Positions 36,304-44,607 of a DNA stretch of 64,000 nucleotides are shown here, one piece after another (position 1 is the stretch's first letter; the number at the start of each line of letters is the position of its first letter). Source of the stretch: Solirubrobacter sp963736505. Its GTDB lineage: Bacteria > Actinomycetota > Thermoleophilia > Solirubrobacterales > Solirubrobacteraceae. The notes under the pieces are model-generated. The model saw only the letters and a program-made list of their open reading frames with translations, was not told the origin of the DNA and made no database searches. The position numbers and the translations under genes were made by a program. The DNA lies in the NCBI GenBank assembly GCA_963736505.1, contig CAVTOZ010000003.1, positions 124,001 to 188,000 on the forward strand, read 5' to 3'.

Positions 36304-37442
36304 GTCACCGGCCGACCCTTGGCCAGGTCGATGTTGGCCTCGGCCGAGTCGCCGAAGCGCCAGATCTCCCGCCGGCCGCCGGCGCCGATCAGCAGCGCGA
36401 CGGTCCCGAGCGGGCCGATCGCGGCGCCGCCCGCGTCGAGCTCCTGGCTGCCCGTGTAGAGGATCTTCAGGTCGGTGTCGGCGCGGTGGTCGGTGCCCGG
36501 CTTCGACGACACCGGGTCAAGGGCCTCGCGCAGCGCGGCCTGCGTGACCTCGTGCGGGAAGTCATAGCGGCCGCCGTCGTGGACGCTCGAGACGATGCTG
36601 ACGGCGGGCTGGATGCTCTCCACCAGCTCGAGGTTGAGACCGTGCTTGGAGCCGTGGTGGGGGACCTTGAACACCTGCGCGTCGAGCGGCAGCGCGCCGC
36701 CGGCGCGCTGCAGCGCCTTCGTGACCGCGGTCGACTCGGGGGCGAGCTGCGGGAAGTCGACCAGCACCTGGCCCCACGACAGCGTCTGCGCGTCGGCGCC
36801 GAGGATCAGCGTCTGCGTCGGCGGCGGCGTCTTGACGTAGGCGCGATCGGGGCCGCGCTCGTAGACGCGCGCGACCGGGAACTCGACCTTCAGCGCGATC
36901 GACGCGTTGTTGATGTCGACGCCGTAGGAGTCGAAGCGGTTGCGCAGGCCGATGCCCGGCGCGAGCACGGTGAGCTTGACCTGGCCGAGGTAGCGCGTGG
37001 TGCCGGACGCGGGCTGCAGGTGCCACATCGTGCCGTCCTCGAGCTCGCGCATCATGCCGAGGTAGGCGGCCGACGGGTGGTAGTAGCCGGGCTCCCACAG
37101 CTCGCCGACGTGCCCGTCGCCGAAGCGCTTGAGCAGCGCCTCCATGCCGGCGATGTGGTCGTCGTGCGGGTGCGTCGCGACGACGAGCTGGAGCAGCGGC
37201 TTGGTCTCGACGATCAGTTTCGCCGCGACGAGCGCCTCGATCAGGGCGAACAGCTTCGGCGCGCGGATGCAGTCGACGACGACGCACTTGCGCTGGCCGG
37301 CCTTGTCGGCGGGGAGGAGCAGCAGCTGCGTGTCGCCGTCGCCGACGTTGACGGTGAAGTAGACGAGGTCGGTCGGCTTGCAGGCGGCGACGAACCCGCC
37401 GGGGGCGCCGAAGAGGGCGCTGCCGACGTCGGTGGCGGGCAT
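36300..37442 (-). CDS. Metallo-beta-lactamase-fold hydrolase (ComEC-like)
   Basis: 380 residues, no signal peptide. VVATHPHDDHIAGMEALL is the HxHxDH zinc motif, FKVPHHGSKHGLN the later PHHGS motif typical of ComEC/Rec2-type MBL proteins, and VSIVSSVHDGGRYDFPH the strand that follows. It lacks the membrane channel of ComEC, so it is a soluble hydrolase, possibly a nuclease or phosphodiesterase. The upstream gene of unknown function overlaps it (TGATG), so the pair is co-translated. Confidence 0.82.
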   Translation of the reverse strand: MPATDVGSALFGAPGGFVAACKPTDLVYFTVNVGDGDTQLLLLPADKAGQRKCVVVDCIRAPKLFALIEALVAAKLIVETKPLLQLVVATHPHDDHIAGMEALLKRFGDGHVGELWEPGYYHPSAAYLGMMRELEDGTMWHLQPASGTTRYLGQVKLTVLAPGIGLRNRFDSYGVDINNASIALKVEFPVARVYERGPDRAYVKTPPPTQTLILGADAQTLSWGQVLVDFPQLAPESTAVTKALQRAGGALPLDAQVFKVPHHGSKHGLNLELVESIQPAVSIVSSVHDGGRYDFPHEVTQAALREALDPVSSKPGTDHRADTDLKILYTGSQELDAGGAAIGPLGTVALLIGAGGRREIWRFGDSAEANIDLAKGRPVT

Positions 37443-37966
37443 CAGGCGGGCTCCTCCTGCTCGGCGGCGTCGAGGAAGTCCTCGCTCGCGATGCCGGCCA
37501 GGGCCGCGCTCGTCTGCGCCTTCGTCAGCTCGCGCGCGGGCGCGGTGACGTCAAGGACCGGCGGCAGCAGCCACTCGACGGGGTCGCGCGGGGCGCCGTC
37601 CGCGGCCGTGTCGTGCACGCGCGCGCCGAACACGTCGCCGACCGCCACGGCGCGCGTGCGCAGCTCCTCGCGCTCGGAGTCGCTTGTCGCGACGAGCGTG
37701 ACCGGTGTGCGTTGCGCGCTCAGCAGCTCGTGCAGCTCGCGCTCGGGCGCCGCGATCCGCTCGCGCCGCGACTCGTCGGCGAAGTGCGGGCGTCCGTCGC
37801 GGTCCAGGCGCGGCCACGGGCTCAGGACGAGGCCGGCGATGCCGTCGTGCAGCTCGTCGACGACGATGTACGTGAGCGTGTCCCACTCGGGCGCGGGCTC
37901 GAGCGCGGGGCGCCACGGCTTCATCGCGGCTTCGTCGACCGGCGGGGGATCGGGCGGGAGCCACAT
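37442..37966 (-). CDS. Hypothetical protein paired with an MBL hydrolase
   Basis: 174 residues from MWLPPDPPPVDEAAMKPW. The middle YIVVDELHDGIAGLVLSP and VTLVATSDSEREELRTRA look like strands of an alpha/beta domain; the C-terminus is helical and acidic (LDAAEQEEPA). No family was recognised. The stop overlaps the MBL start. The N-terminus is fixed by the only methionine following a non-coding-like arginine-rich stretch. Confidence 0.6.
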   Translation of the reverse strand: MWLPPDPPPVDEAAMKPWRPALEPAPEWDTLTYIVVDELHDGIAGLVLSPWPRLDRDGRPHFADESRRERIAAPERELHELLSAQRTPVTLVATSDSEREELRTRAVAVGDVFGARVHDTAADGAPRDPVEWLLPPVLDVTAPARELTKAQTSAALAGIASEDFLDAAEQEEPA

Positions 37967-38004
37967 GGCGCTAGCCGTACCACAGCGCGCGACGGCGCCG
38001 CAAG

Positions 38005-38334
38005 TCAGGCCAGGCGCGGGCGCGGGACCGGGAGCGCGTCGGACGCCGCGACGATCTCGCGCAGGGCGGCGATCTCGGCCGCGAGCGCTTCGCCGCCCGC
38101 GGCGGTGATCGAGATCCAAGTGCGCGGGCGGCGGCCCTCGTACCCCTTCTCGATCGCGACGTAGCCGGCCTCCTCGAGGGTCGTCAGGTGGCGCGAGAGG
38201 TTGCCGTCGGTGAGAGCGAGCAGGTCGCGCAGCGAGACGAAGTCGATCCGCTCGACCTCGGCCGCCGCGGACAGGATGCCGAGGCGCGCGGGCTGGTGGA
38301 TCGCGGGGTCCAGCCGGCGCGTGGGGTGCGTCAT
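38005..38334 (-). CDS. Winged-helix transcriptional regulator (MarR/ArsR-like)
   Basis: 109 residues. PAIHQPARLGILSAAAEVE, DFVSLRDLLALTDGNLSRHL (recognition helix region) and TLEEAGYVAIEKGYEGRRPR with the wing TWISITAAGGEAL match the winged-helix family PF13601-like regulators. ATGA overlap with the upstream membrane-protein gene shows operon structure. The two palindromes at 38776-38824 upstream of that operon are likely its operators, so the regulator would control both its own operon and the divergent 52-residue gene. Confidence 0.88.
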   Translation of the reverse strand: MTHPTRRLDPAIHQPARLGILSAAAEVERIDFVSLRDLLALTDGNLSRHLTTLEEAGYVAIEKGYEGRRPRTWISITAAGGEALAAEIAALREIVAASDALPVPRPRLA

Positions 38335-38765
38335 CGGCACGCCAGGGCGGCGGCGATCAGCGCGACGCCGGCGGCGACCTCGCCCGCGCCGAGCGCGGCG
38401 AGCGCGCCCGCCGCGAGCGCCATCGCGGCGGTCGCGGGAAGGCGAGCGAGGCCGGCGGCCAGCGCGCTCGCCGCCACCGCGGCGGCGACGAGGGGGCTGG
38501 CGCCGGCGGCGAGCGCGGCCGCGGCGGCGAGCACGGCGCCGGCCGCGCACGCGGCGCGCAGACGCGGCGCGGGCAGCCCGCGCCGCAGCCGCAGGCGCAT
38601 CAGCACGAACGCCGGGACGAGCGCGATCCACGCGTGCCGCCCGAGCAGGCCGTGGACGGCGACGATCGCGCCGAGCACCGCCAGCGCGAGCTCCGGCCGC
38701 AGGGCCGCGCGCCGCGTGCGGGCACGGACATCGAGTGCGTATTCGAGTCGGGCGGCGGCGTCCAT
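38331..38765 (-). CDS. Alanine-rich membrane protein, partner of the winged-helix regulator
   Basis: 144 residues, with a charged N-terminus (LEYALDVRARTRRAALRPE), a first pair of helices (about 26-55, LALAVLGAIVAVHGLLG) and a long Ala/Gly/Leu-rich region (70-144) holding two or three further helices. No family name assigned. First gene of a two-gene operon with the regulator, a frequent pairing in this regulator family. Confidence 0.75.
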   Translation of the reverse strand: MDAAARLEYALDVRARTRRAALRPELALAVLGAIVAVHGLLGRHAWIALVPAFVLMRLRLRRGLPAPRLRAACAAGAVLAAAAALAAGASPLVAAAVAASALAAGLARLPATAAMALAAGALAALGAGEVAAGVALIAAALACR

Positions 38766-38775
38766 CGGCGTCTTA

Positions 38776-38824
38776 ACTTTCTATCACAAAGTGCTTGCTA
38801 GATTGGCTACTTTGCAACGCAAAG
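38776..38824. promoter_or_regulatory. Two operator-like palindromes in the divergent promoter
   Basis: ACTTT-N7-AAAGT (38776-38792) and CTTTGC-AAC-GCAAAG (38810-38824) share the half-site CTTT/AAAG and lie in an AT-rich island between the minus-strand regulator operon and the plus-strand 52-residue gene. Winged-helix regulators of this type bind such CTTTG..CAAAG sites. The second palindrome overlaps the ribosome site of the plus-strand gene. Confidence 0.6.
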
Positions 38825-38834
38825 GAGATCGATC

Positions 38835-38993
38835 ATGCTGAATCTGCTCGGAGGCCATCCCGCCGGCAAGGCCGCGCTCGGCGTCGTGCTCGTCGCGGTC
38901 GGCGTGACCAAGCCGGCCGTCGCGCTCGTGGTGATCGGGGCGCTGGCGCTCGTCTGGGCGGCCGTCGAGAGCGTCGCCCGCGCGCGCGGCTGA
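38835..38993 (+). CDS. 52-residue membrane protein
   Basis: The frame starts MLNLLGGHPAGKAALGVVLV and continues through two hydrophobic stretches (about 13-25 and 28-46) to VESVARARG. The ribosome site AAAGGAG (38821-38827) lies seven bases before the ATG, which is ideal. It is divergent from the winged-helix operon and probably under the same operators. Function unknown. It ends 13 bases before the converging stop of the secreted-protein gene. Confidence 0.75.
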   Translation: MLNLLGGHPAGKAALGVVLVAVGVTKPAVALVVIGALALVWAAVESVARARG

Positions 38994-39006
38994 GCGCTCG
39001 TCCGTC

Positions 39007-40623
39007 TCAGGGGCGCGCGCGGACCGCGACGACGCCGGAGGCGCCCGCGGAGTACGGGTAGCTCGGCTGGTGCACGACGCGCGCCTGGAAGCGGAAGGTC
39101 ACGTTCCCGCCGATGCTGCGGAACCGGTAGCGGAGCGCGAACCGCCCGCTCGCGCCGGCCTTGACCGTGTCGACCGGGATGCGCTTGCGGCCGGTGCGCT
39201 GGAGCGCGTAGATCGTCACCAGCGTGCCCTCCTGCCCGGGGCCGCCGAGCAACCGGCCGGAGAACCGGATCCGGGTGCCGTTGCGGGCACGGCCCGGGCT
39301 GACCGTGAGCGAGACGCGGGCCTTCACGGCGACGGCCGCCTCGGCGGCCGTCGCCTCGGCGTCGTCGAGCGTGTGGGCGCGGTAGCCGAAGCGGTACACC
39401 CGGCTCGCGCCGGTGCCGGCGTCGTACACGAACCGCCCGTCCGCGCCGGTCGTCACCACGCCGAGGCCGCGCGCCTGCTCGGCCTGGCGTTGCAGCCGGC
39501 TCGTCACGCTCAGCTGCGCCCCGCCGATCGGCACGCCCTCGGGCGTCGTCAACCGCCCCTCGATCGTGCTCCGAGTCCCGTACGCGACCGTCTTCGGGTT
39601 GCGCACCCGCACCACCAGCTTCGCCAGCGGCGTCGCGTTCGAGCCGTTCGCCTGCGACCCGTTCCGGACCTCTGCCGTCCACGGCTTCGACAGCGCCCGG
39701 TTCCCACCGGCATCGACCACCGCGAGCTGCAGCTGATGCACCCCGTTCGCGATCGCCGCCGTATCGAAGCTCACCGTCGGCGTCGCGCTCAACGGGCACG
39801 GCACGATCCGCGTATACGGCTCCTGGCAGTACCCGCCGGCACCGAACAGGTCCTTGGTCATCGTCTCCACCCCGTCCACCAGCAGGGCGGCCCGCGCCAG
39901 CCCACCACCCCGGTCGGTCGCCGAGAACGTCACCGACGCATCACCGGCGACGCGAGCCGCGGTGAGGGTGCCCGACGGCTCGGCCTTCAACTCGGGCGAG
40001 AACGGGTCGGCGAGGCCGAGCCGAGCCCCGTGGATCAGAATCTGAGCCCAGTGATCGCCGTACGCCTGCTGATTGCAGTTCGTCTGCGCACACTCGACCA
40101 CGGCGTAGATGGCGCTGGTGCTGAGATTCCGCGCGACGAAGACGTTCTCTGACGCGAGCGGGCTCCCGAGCCGGCCGAGCTCCGTGCACTGGTTCGCCGG
40201 CATACATTGCTCCAAGAGCCTCCCGTTCGGCCCCCTGGGGTCGGCATAGAGACGGTATCCGGCACCACCGTAGTCGGTGGTCAGAAAGCCGTTGCGGTGC
40301 GACGAAGCTCGATCGAGTCGACGACGGTGTCGGTCGCCGGCCTGAAGACCCAGCCGGTGGCCACGCCAGGCGGGTGATCGCGGACGCCGAGCAGCGCCTG
40401 GAAGCTGCGGCTGGCGGTCGGATACGCGGGATCGCACTCGTCGAGGGCATACGGCACGAGCCCATCGCCGTACTTGCGACCAGCCATCAAGTCGTGGTGA
40501 CGCTATGCCTCCGACCGTGTCCGGATTCGTGCAGCTCTCGACGTAGTAGGTGCCGGCGCGCGCCGGAGCCGCGGCCAACAGCGCGATGATGACGACACAG
40601 ATCAGCGTGCGCACGGTGGTCAT
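39007..40623 (-). pseudogene. Secreted Ig-like-domain protein with two compensating frameshifts
   Basis: The start MTTVRTLICVVIIALLAAAPARA is a signal peptide (core LICVVIIALLAAA). After GTYYVESCTNPDTV and DGWSQV the frame changes near 40465 to one reading KYGDGLVPYALDECDPAYP and TGWVFRPATDTVVDSIELRR, and returns near 40295 to NGFLTTDYGGAGYRLY. The rest is intact: NVFVARNLSTSAIYA, ASVTFSATDRGGGLARAALL (Ig-like), and two C-terminal carbohydrate-binding-like Ig repeats ending QPSYPYSAGASG. So two small indels bracket about 170 bases of shifted frame. A paralogue, similarly damaged, lies divergently at 40700. Confidence 0.75.
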
Positions 40624-40699
40624 AGGTGCTCCAAAGAAGACTTCGCCCCCGGTTTGATCGTCGCATAGCGGAGGCGAGGTGGCTAGCCTCGAGACCTGG

Positions 40700-42444
40700 A
40701 TGTGGAGGATCGTTGGTGCGGCGCTGCTTGCCGCTGTCGTGATGGCCGCTCCGGCGCGAGCGGCCGGTGGTCTGTATACGCACGTTCTGTGCGCTGATCC
40801 GAACACCGGGCGGGGTGTCGGCGAGAACGGCCGGATGCCGCCGGGCTTGACGTTACGCCGACAGCCATACCGTCGGCACCGACGCCGCCGGTTTCCGCCG
40901 TGTGCTCCGGGCCGTCGCCCTCGGGGATCCTGCTGCACGACGGTGTCGCGTTCACGACGAACACGCCCGGCGACGGCGATCGCCGCGCTCGATCTACCGG
41001 CCGCCGAGCGGAGCCACAGCGTCGATCGCCCAGCGCGCTGCTCTACATCGCCGGCTCGATCGGCGATCGCAGCCAGCAGGTGACCTACTCCGTCCACGGC
41101 GGCGACGGCCCGACCTACTTCTACGGGCTGCCCGTCGTCTCCGGTGACGTGTTCGTGGTACTCACGCAGTCCGGCTGCGAACGTTCGGCGATCCCGGAAC
41201 ACGCCGTTCGCGCGAGCGAACCGGCATCGAGTGGGTGACGTGCCCTGCCGGTGACCGGCTTCTACCTCGCTATGGGTGCGACATCCCGGACACGGCGGGA
41301 CGTGCAGCATGGACGGCCGAACACGTTCCTGCGCCTGTTCGGGGGCCGGATCACGCTCCGCGACTCGTCGAACCCGGTCGTCGGCCAGGTCAGCGGGACG
41401 CTCGCGACCGCGGATCGGCTGTCGGGGACGCCGACCGTGAACCTGGCCGCGACGGACACGGGGTCCGGCGTGTACCTCGGGAAGGTGCGGATCGATGACG
41501 ATCCCGCGGTGACCGAGGTGCTCGACGACAACGGCAACCTCTGCCGGGACGTGAACCCGTCCAATGGCGACCCGTACGAGTTCGCGAGCGGGACGCCGTG
41601 CAAGTCGTCGGCGGGCGGGGCGCTGGCGCTCGACACGACCAAGCTCGCCGACGGGCCGCACCGGCTGCAGATCCTGGTCGAGGACGCGGCCGGGAACCAG
41701 TCGGTCGTGGTCGACAAGACCGTCACGGTCGACAACACCGGCGGGCGGATCGGGCCGGGGACGGCCCTGGCGCTGCGCGGCGCGGCGAACGGGGTGGGCG
41801 CGTCGGACGCCGCCCGGATCGCGATCCGGTGGACGCGCACGACGCGCCACACGCTGAACCTGAGCTGGAGCCGTGCCGCCTCGATCCGGGGCCGCCTGCT
41901 GGACGAGAACGGGCAGCCGATCACGGGCGCGAAGCTCGACGTGCTCGTGCAGACGACGCTCACGCACGCTCCGGTGCGTCAGCTCAAGAACAGTCCCACC
42001 ACGACCGCCACCGGCACGTTCAAGCTCACGCTGCCCAGGCACGCCACCTCGCGCACGATCACGATCCGGTACCGCTCCCACGTCAACGACAACGTGCCGA
42101 TCGCGCAGGCCCGCCTCGCGCTCCGCGTCCGCCCGCGGATCACGCTCGCCGTGAGCCCGCACCGCGCCGTCCGCGGTACGCGGCTGCGCTTCAGCGGCCG
42201 CCTCGTCTCGGGCCCGATCCCGCGCGGCGGCAAGCAGATCGTGCTCCAGGCCAGGGCCGGACGCGGCGCCTGGCAGCGCTTCGACGTCGTCCGCACGAAC
42301 GCGCACGGCCGCTTCCACGCCGCTTACCGCTTCCGCACCGCGGGCGCCGCGCGCTTCACGTTCCGGGCCGTCAGCCGCTACGAGGCGGCGTACCCCTACA
42401 TCGCCGGCTCTAGCGCCGGGGTGCACGTGGCCAAAGTCAGGTAG
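40700..42444 (+). pseudogene. Divergent paralogue of the secreted Ig-like protein, N-terminal half decayed
   Basis: ATG 40700 opens a signal peptide (MWRIVGAALLAAVVMAAPARA, core LLAAVVMAAP), then GGLYTHVLCADPNTGRGVG, parallel to the neighbour's TYYVESCTNPD. From about 40850 to 41300 pieces of the protein appear in all three frames: ILLHDGVAFTTNTP, ALLYIAGSIGDRSQQVTYSV, GIEWVTCPAG, TGFYLAMG, CDIPDT. From about 41310 one frame is clean to the stop: NTFLRLFGGRITLRDSS, ATDTGSGVYLGKVRID and two C-terminal Ig-like repeats (GRLLDENGQPITGAKLDVL, FTFRAVSRYEAAYPY). Several indels have destroyed the N-terminal domain. Confidence 0.75.
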
Positions 42445-42504
42445 TTGCGACAGAAATCGGTTGCGCTACTCTGCGGAGACGTAAACGGACCGTGATCCGT
42501 TTAC
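42445..42504 (+). promoter_or_regulatory. Promoter and operator palindrome of the YceI gene
   Basis: TTGCGA (42445-42450) and TACTCT (42467-42472) with a 16-base spacer make a reasonable promoter. Just after the expected start site lies a perfect 9-bp inverted repeat GTAAACGGA-CCGTGA-TCCGTTTAC (42481-42504), extended by CG/CG on the flanks. A palindrome of this size at +1 is typical of TetR or MarR-type repressor binding. No such regulator is encoded next to it. Confidence 0.65.
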
Positions 42505-42546
42505 ACGTCGAACACACTCCCCCGAGGACCTACGGAGGCCACCGCC

Positions 42547-43080
42547 ATGACCACCGCCGCTGCCACGCTGCCCGGTACGTTCAACGCCGACCCCGTCCAC
42601 TCGAGCTTCGGCTTCTCCGTCCGTTATCAGAACGTCTCGCTCTTCAAGGGCACGCTCAACGAGGTCACCGCGACGCTGATCGACGGCAAGCTCGAGGGCA
42701 CCGCCAAGGTCGAGTCGATCTCGATCCGGACGCCTGAGCAGTTCCGCGCCCACGTCCTCTCGGCCGACTTCTTCGACGTCGAGAACCACTCCGACGTGTC
42801 GTTCGTCTCGACCGATCTCACGCTCGACGACGACGGCACCGCGACCGCCACGGGGGACCTGACGATCAAGGGCATCACCAAGCCGATCACCGCCACGGGC
42901 ACGTGGGTCGCGCCGTCCGCCGACGCGTTCGGCAACACGCGCGCCCACCTCACGCTCGAGGCCACGATCGACCGCACCGAGTGGGACATCAACTGGAACA
43001 TGCCGCTGCCCACGGGCGGCAACGCGCTTGCCAACGACGTCACGCTGACGGTCGAGCTCGCGCTCGTCGCGCAGGCGTAG
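42547..43080 (+). CDS. YceI family lipocalin-like protein
   Basis: 177 residues, no signal peptide, so cytoplasmic unlike E. coli YceI. GTFNADPVHSSFGFSVRY is the family opening, VSLFKGTLNEVTATL and FFDVENHSDVSFVSTDL the repeated strands, GDLTIKGITKPITATGTW the hallmark middle motif and DRTEWDINWNMP the end. The beta barrel binds a polyisoprenoid in studied members. A ribosome site (ACGGAGG, about 10 bases upstream) supports the ATG. Behind a strong operator palindrome; probably co-transcribed with the FMN reductase gene four bases on. Confidence 0.93.
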   Translation: MTTAAATLPGTFNADPVHSSFGFSVRYQNVSLFKGTLNEVTATLIDGKLEGTAKVESISIRTPEQFRAHVLSADFFDVENHSDVSFVSTDLTLDDDGTATATGDLTIKGITKPITATGTWVAPSADAFGNTRAHLTLEATIDRTEWDINWNMPLPTGGNALANDVTLTVELALVAQA

Positions 43081-43084
43081 AGCG

Positions 43085-43636
43085 ATGCGGGTCCTCGGCA
43101 TCGCCGGCAGCCTGCGCCGAGGATCCCACAACCGCAGGCTGCTCCGGGCGGCGGGCGCTTCGCTCCCGCCCGGGGTGGACCTCGTGGAGTGGGACGGGCT
43201 CGCCGGCATCCCCGCGTTCGACGAGGACCAGGAGAACGACCCGCCGGAGGCGGCGAAGGCGTTCCTGGCCGAGATCGAGGCCGCCGACGCGCTGCTGATC
43301 GCGACGCCGGAGTACAACGCCTCGCTGCCGGGAGCGCTCAAGAACGCGCTCGACTGGGCCTCGCGCCCCTTCCCGGACAACGTCCTCAGGCACAAGCCGA
43401 GCGCCGTGATCGGCGCCAGCACCGGCCTGTTCGGCGCCGTCTGGGCGCAGGCCGAGGTGCGCAAGGCGCTGAAGGCCAGCGGCGCCCACGTGCTCGAGTC
43501 CGAGCTGCCCGTCGGTCTCGCCGACGGCGCGTTCGACCCCGACGGCAAGCTCGCCGATCCGGAGCTGACGGCGCGGCTGGCCGACCTGCTCGCCGACCTC
43601 GTGCGCGAGGTCGAGGCGCCCGTCGAGTCCGGCTAG
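43085..43636 (+). CDS. NADPH-dependent FMN reductase family protein
   Basis: 183 residues. VLGIAGSLRRGSHNRRLLRA is the flavodoxin-like phosphate-binding loop, LIATPEYNASLPGALKNALDW (in part: TPEYNASLPGALKNALDW) the signature around the flavin, and VIGASTGLFGAVWAQAEVRK the third loop. These enzymes reduce FMN, quinones or azo compounds with NAD(P)H. It starts four bases after the YceI stop and likely shares its promoter, suggesting a redox or lipid-quinone stress role for the pair. Confidence 0.92.
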   Translation: MRVLGIAGSLRRGSHNRRLLRAAGASLPPGVDLVEWDGLAGIPAFDEDQENDPPEAAKAFLAEIEAADALLIATPEYNASLPGALKNALDWASRPFPDNVLRHKPSAVIGASTGLFGAVWAQAEVRKALKASGAHVLESELPVGLADGAFDPDGKLADPELTARLADLLADLVREVEAPVESG

Positions 43637-43938
43637 GAGGCGGTCCGGAAGCCGATCACGACGCGCGCGGCGGCGCCGATGCCGGCGAGCTGATGCGGCG
43701 TGCCGGCGGGCAGGATCGCCTCGGCGCCGATCTCCAGCCGCCGCTCCTCGCCGTCGGTCGTGAGGCGCACCGTCCCGTCGATCACGCGCAGCAGCGTGTC
43801 CTCCCACGGGCGCATGCGCACGGGGGCGGGGCGGGTCTCGAAGGCCTCCACCGTCTCGAACGTGAGCACGGCGCCGTGGCGGGCGCTGCTCGAAGCGGCG
43901 CGCGGCCGCGATACCGGGTCTGCCATGAGTGAGGCCAT
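43633..43938 (-). CDS. Cupin-domain protein
   Basis: 101 residues from MASLMADPVSRPRAA; an AAGGA ribosome site five bases upstream decides this start. A single cupin barrel is visible: RPWEDTLLRVIDGTVRLTTD, GAEAILPAGTPHQLAGIG. Metal ligands of the classic motif are only partly present (E and a late H), so metal binding is uncertain. Tail-to-tail 4-base overlap with the FMN reductase gene. Confidence 0.75.
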   Translation of the reverse strand: MASLMADPVSRPRAASSSARHGAVLTFETVEAFETRPAPVRMRPWEDTLLRVIDGTVRLTTDGEERRLEIGAEAILPAGTPHQLAGIGAAARVVIGFRTAS

Positions 43939-44015
43939 CTTCATCCTTGAGTGACGCGAGTCGCCGATGGCTGGATCATCGTTCGTGAAAGCGACGCGCA
44001 CAGCGGGGGAGATCT

Positions 44016-44504
44016 CTAGTCCCTAGGTACGGTCAGCACTAACTCCAGGGTCGGACCCGGACCCACGAGGATCGTCAGGCCGGTGCGCGGATCGCGCGGC
44101 GAGGCGCGCTGCTCGCGCAGCGCCACGGCGGCGAACGCCTCGCCGCCGTCGATCCGCGGCGCCATTCCGGCGGCCGGCTCGCGCGCCACGAAGCCGAGCC
44201 GCTCGCCCGCGGCCGTCTCGACCGCGATCGCGTTGGCGTCGAACTCGTTCCCGGGGTCGCGCGCGAGCACGAGCGGACGTCCGGGCGCGGCGGCGTCCGA
44301 CTGCAGCGCATCGGCGTGGTGGCGCCCCGCGCCGGCCACGGCTAGCACCATTAGCCCGGCGGCCTCGAGCTGTGGCGCGCCGCGCGCGAGGTAGCGCCCG
44401 CCGGCGTCCACGAGCTGGTAGCCGGCGACCCACACCTGCCCGCCGTCGTCGGGGTACCAGTAGCGCTCCTGGAGGACGGCGTCGACCTGCATGCGTGGAG
44501 ACAT
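44016..44504 (-). CDS. HIRAN-domain protein
   Basis: 162 residues from MSPRMQVDAV (MQVDAV four codons on is possible). The N-terminus ERYWYPDDGGQVWVAGYQLV is beta-rich. The middle PLVLARDPGNEFDANAIAVE, then RLGFVAREPAAGMAPRID, fits the HIRAN domain (L.reP.NpyDpnAI.V...g..lGyv.r..A), which in helicases and nucleases recognises damaged or stalled DNA ends. Here it is essentially stand-alone. It is divergent from the S15-type secreted protein. Confidence 0.75.
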   Translation of the reverse strand: MSPRMQVDAVLQERYWYPDDGGQVWVAGYQLVDAGGRYLARGAPQLEAAGLMVLAVAGAGRHHADALQSDAAAPGRPLVLARDPGNEFDANAIAVETAAGERLGFVAREPAAGMAPRIDGGEAFAAVALREQRASPRDPRTGLTILVGPGPTLELVLTVPRD

Positions 44505-44607
44505 CTCATCACGCTCCGGGGCCCGAAACGTTGCCCATCGGGGTCGGACGCACCACCATGGAGGGTCAACTGCTTGGCAAGCATATGCTCGAGAGGGGAG
44601 CAGCAAC

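Noticed and set aside
40624..42426. Upstream extension of the minus-strand secreted-protein frame
   Set aside because: It lies antisense to the plus-strand paralogue; the signal peptide starting at 40623 marks the true N-terminus.
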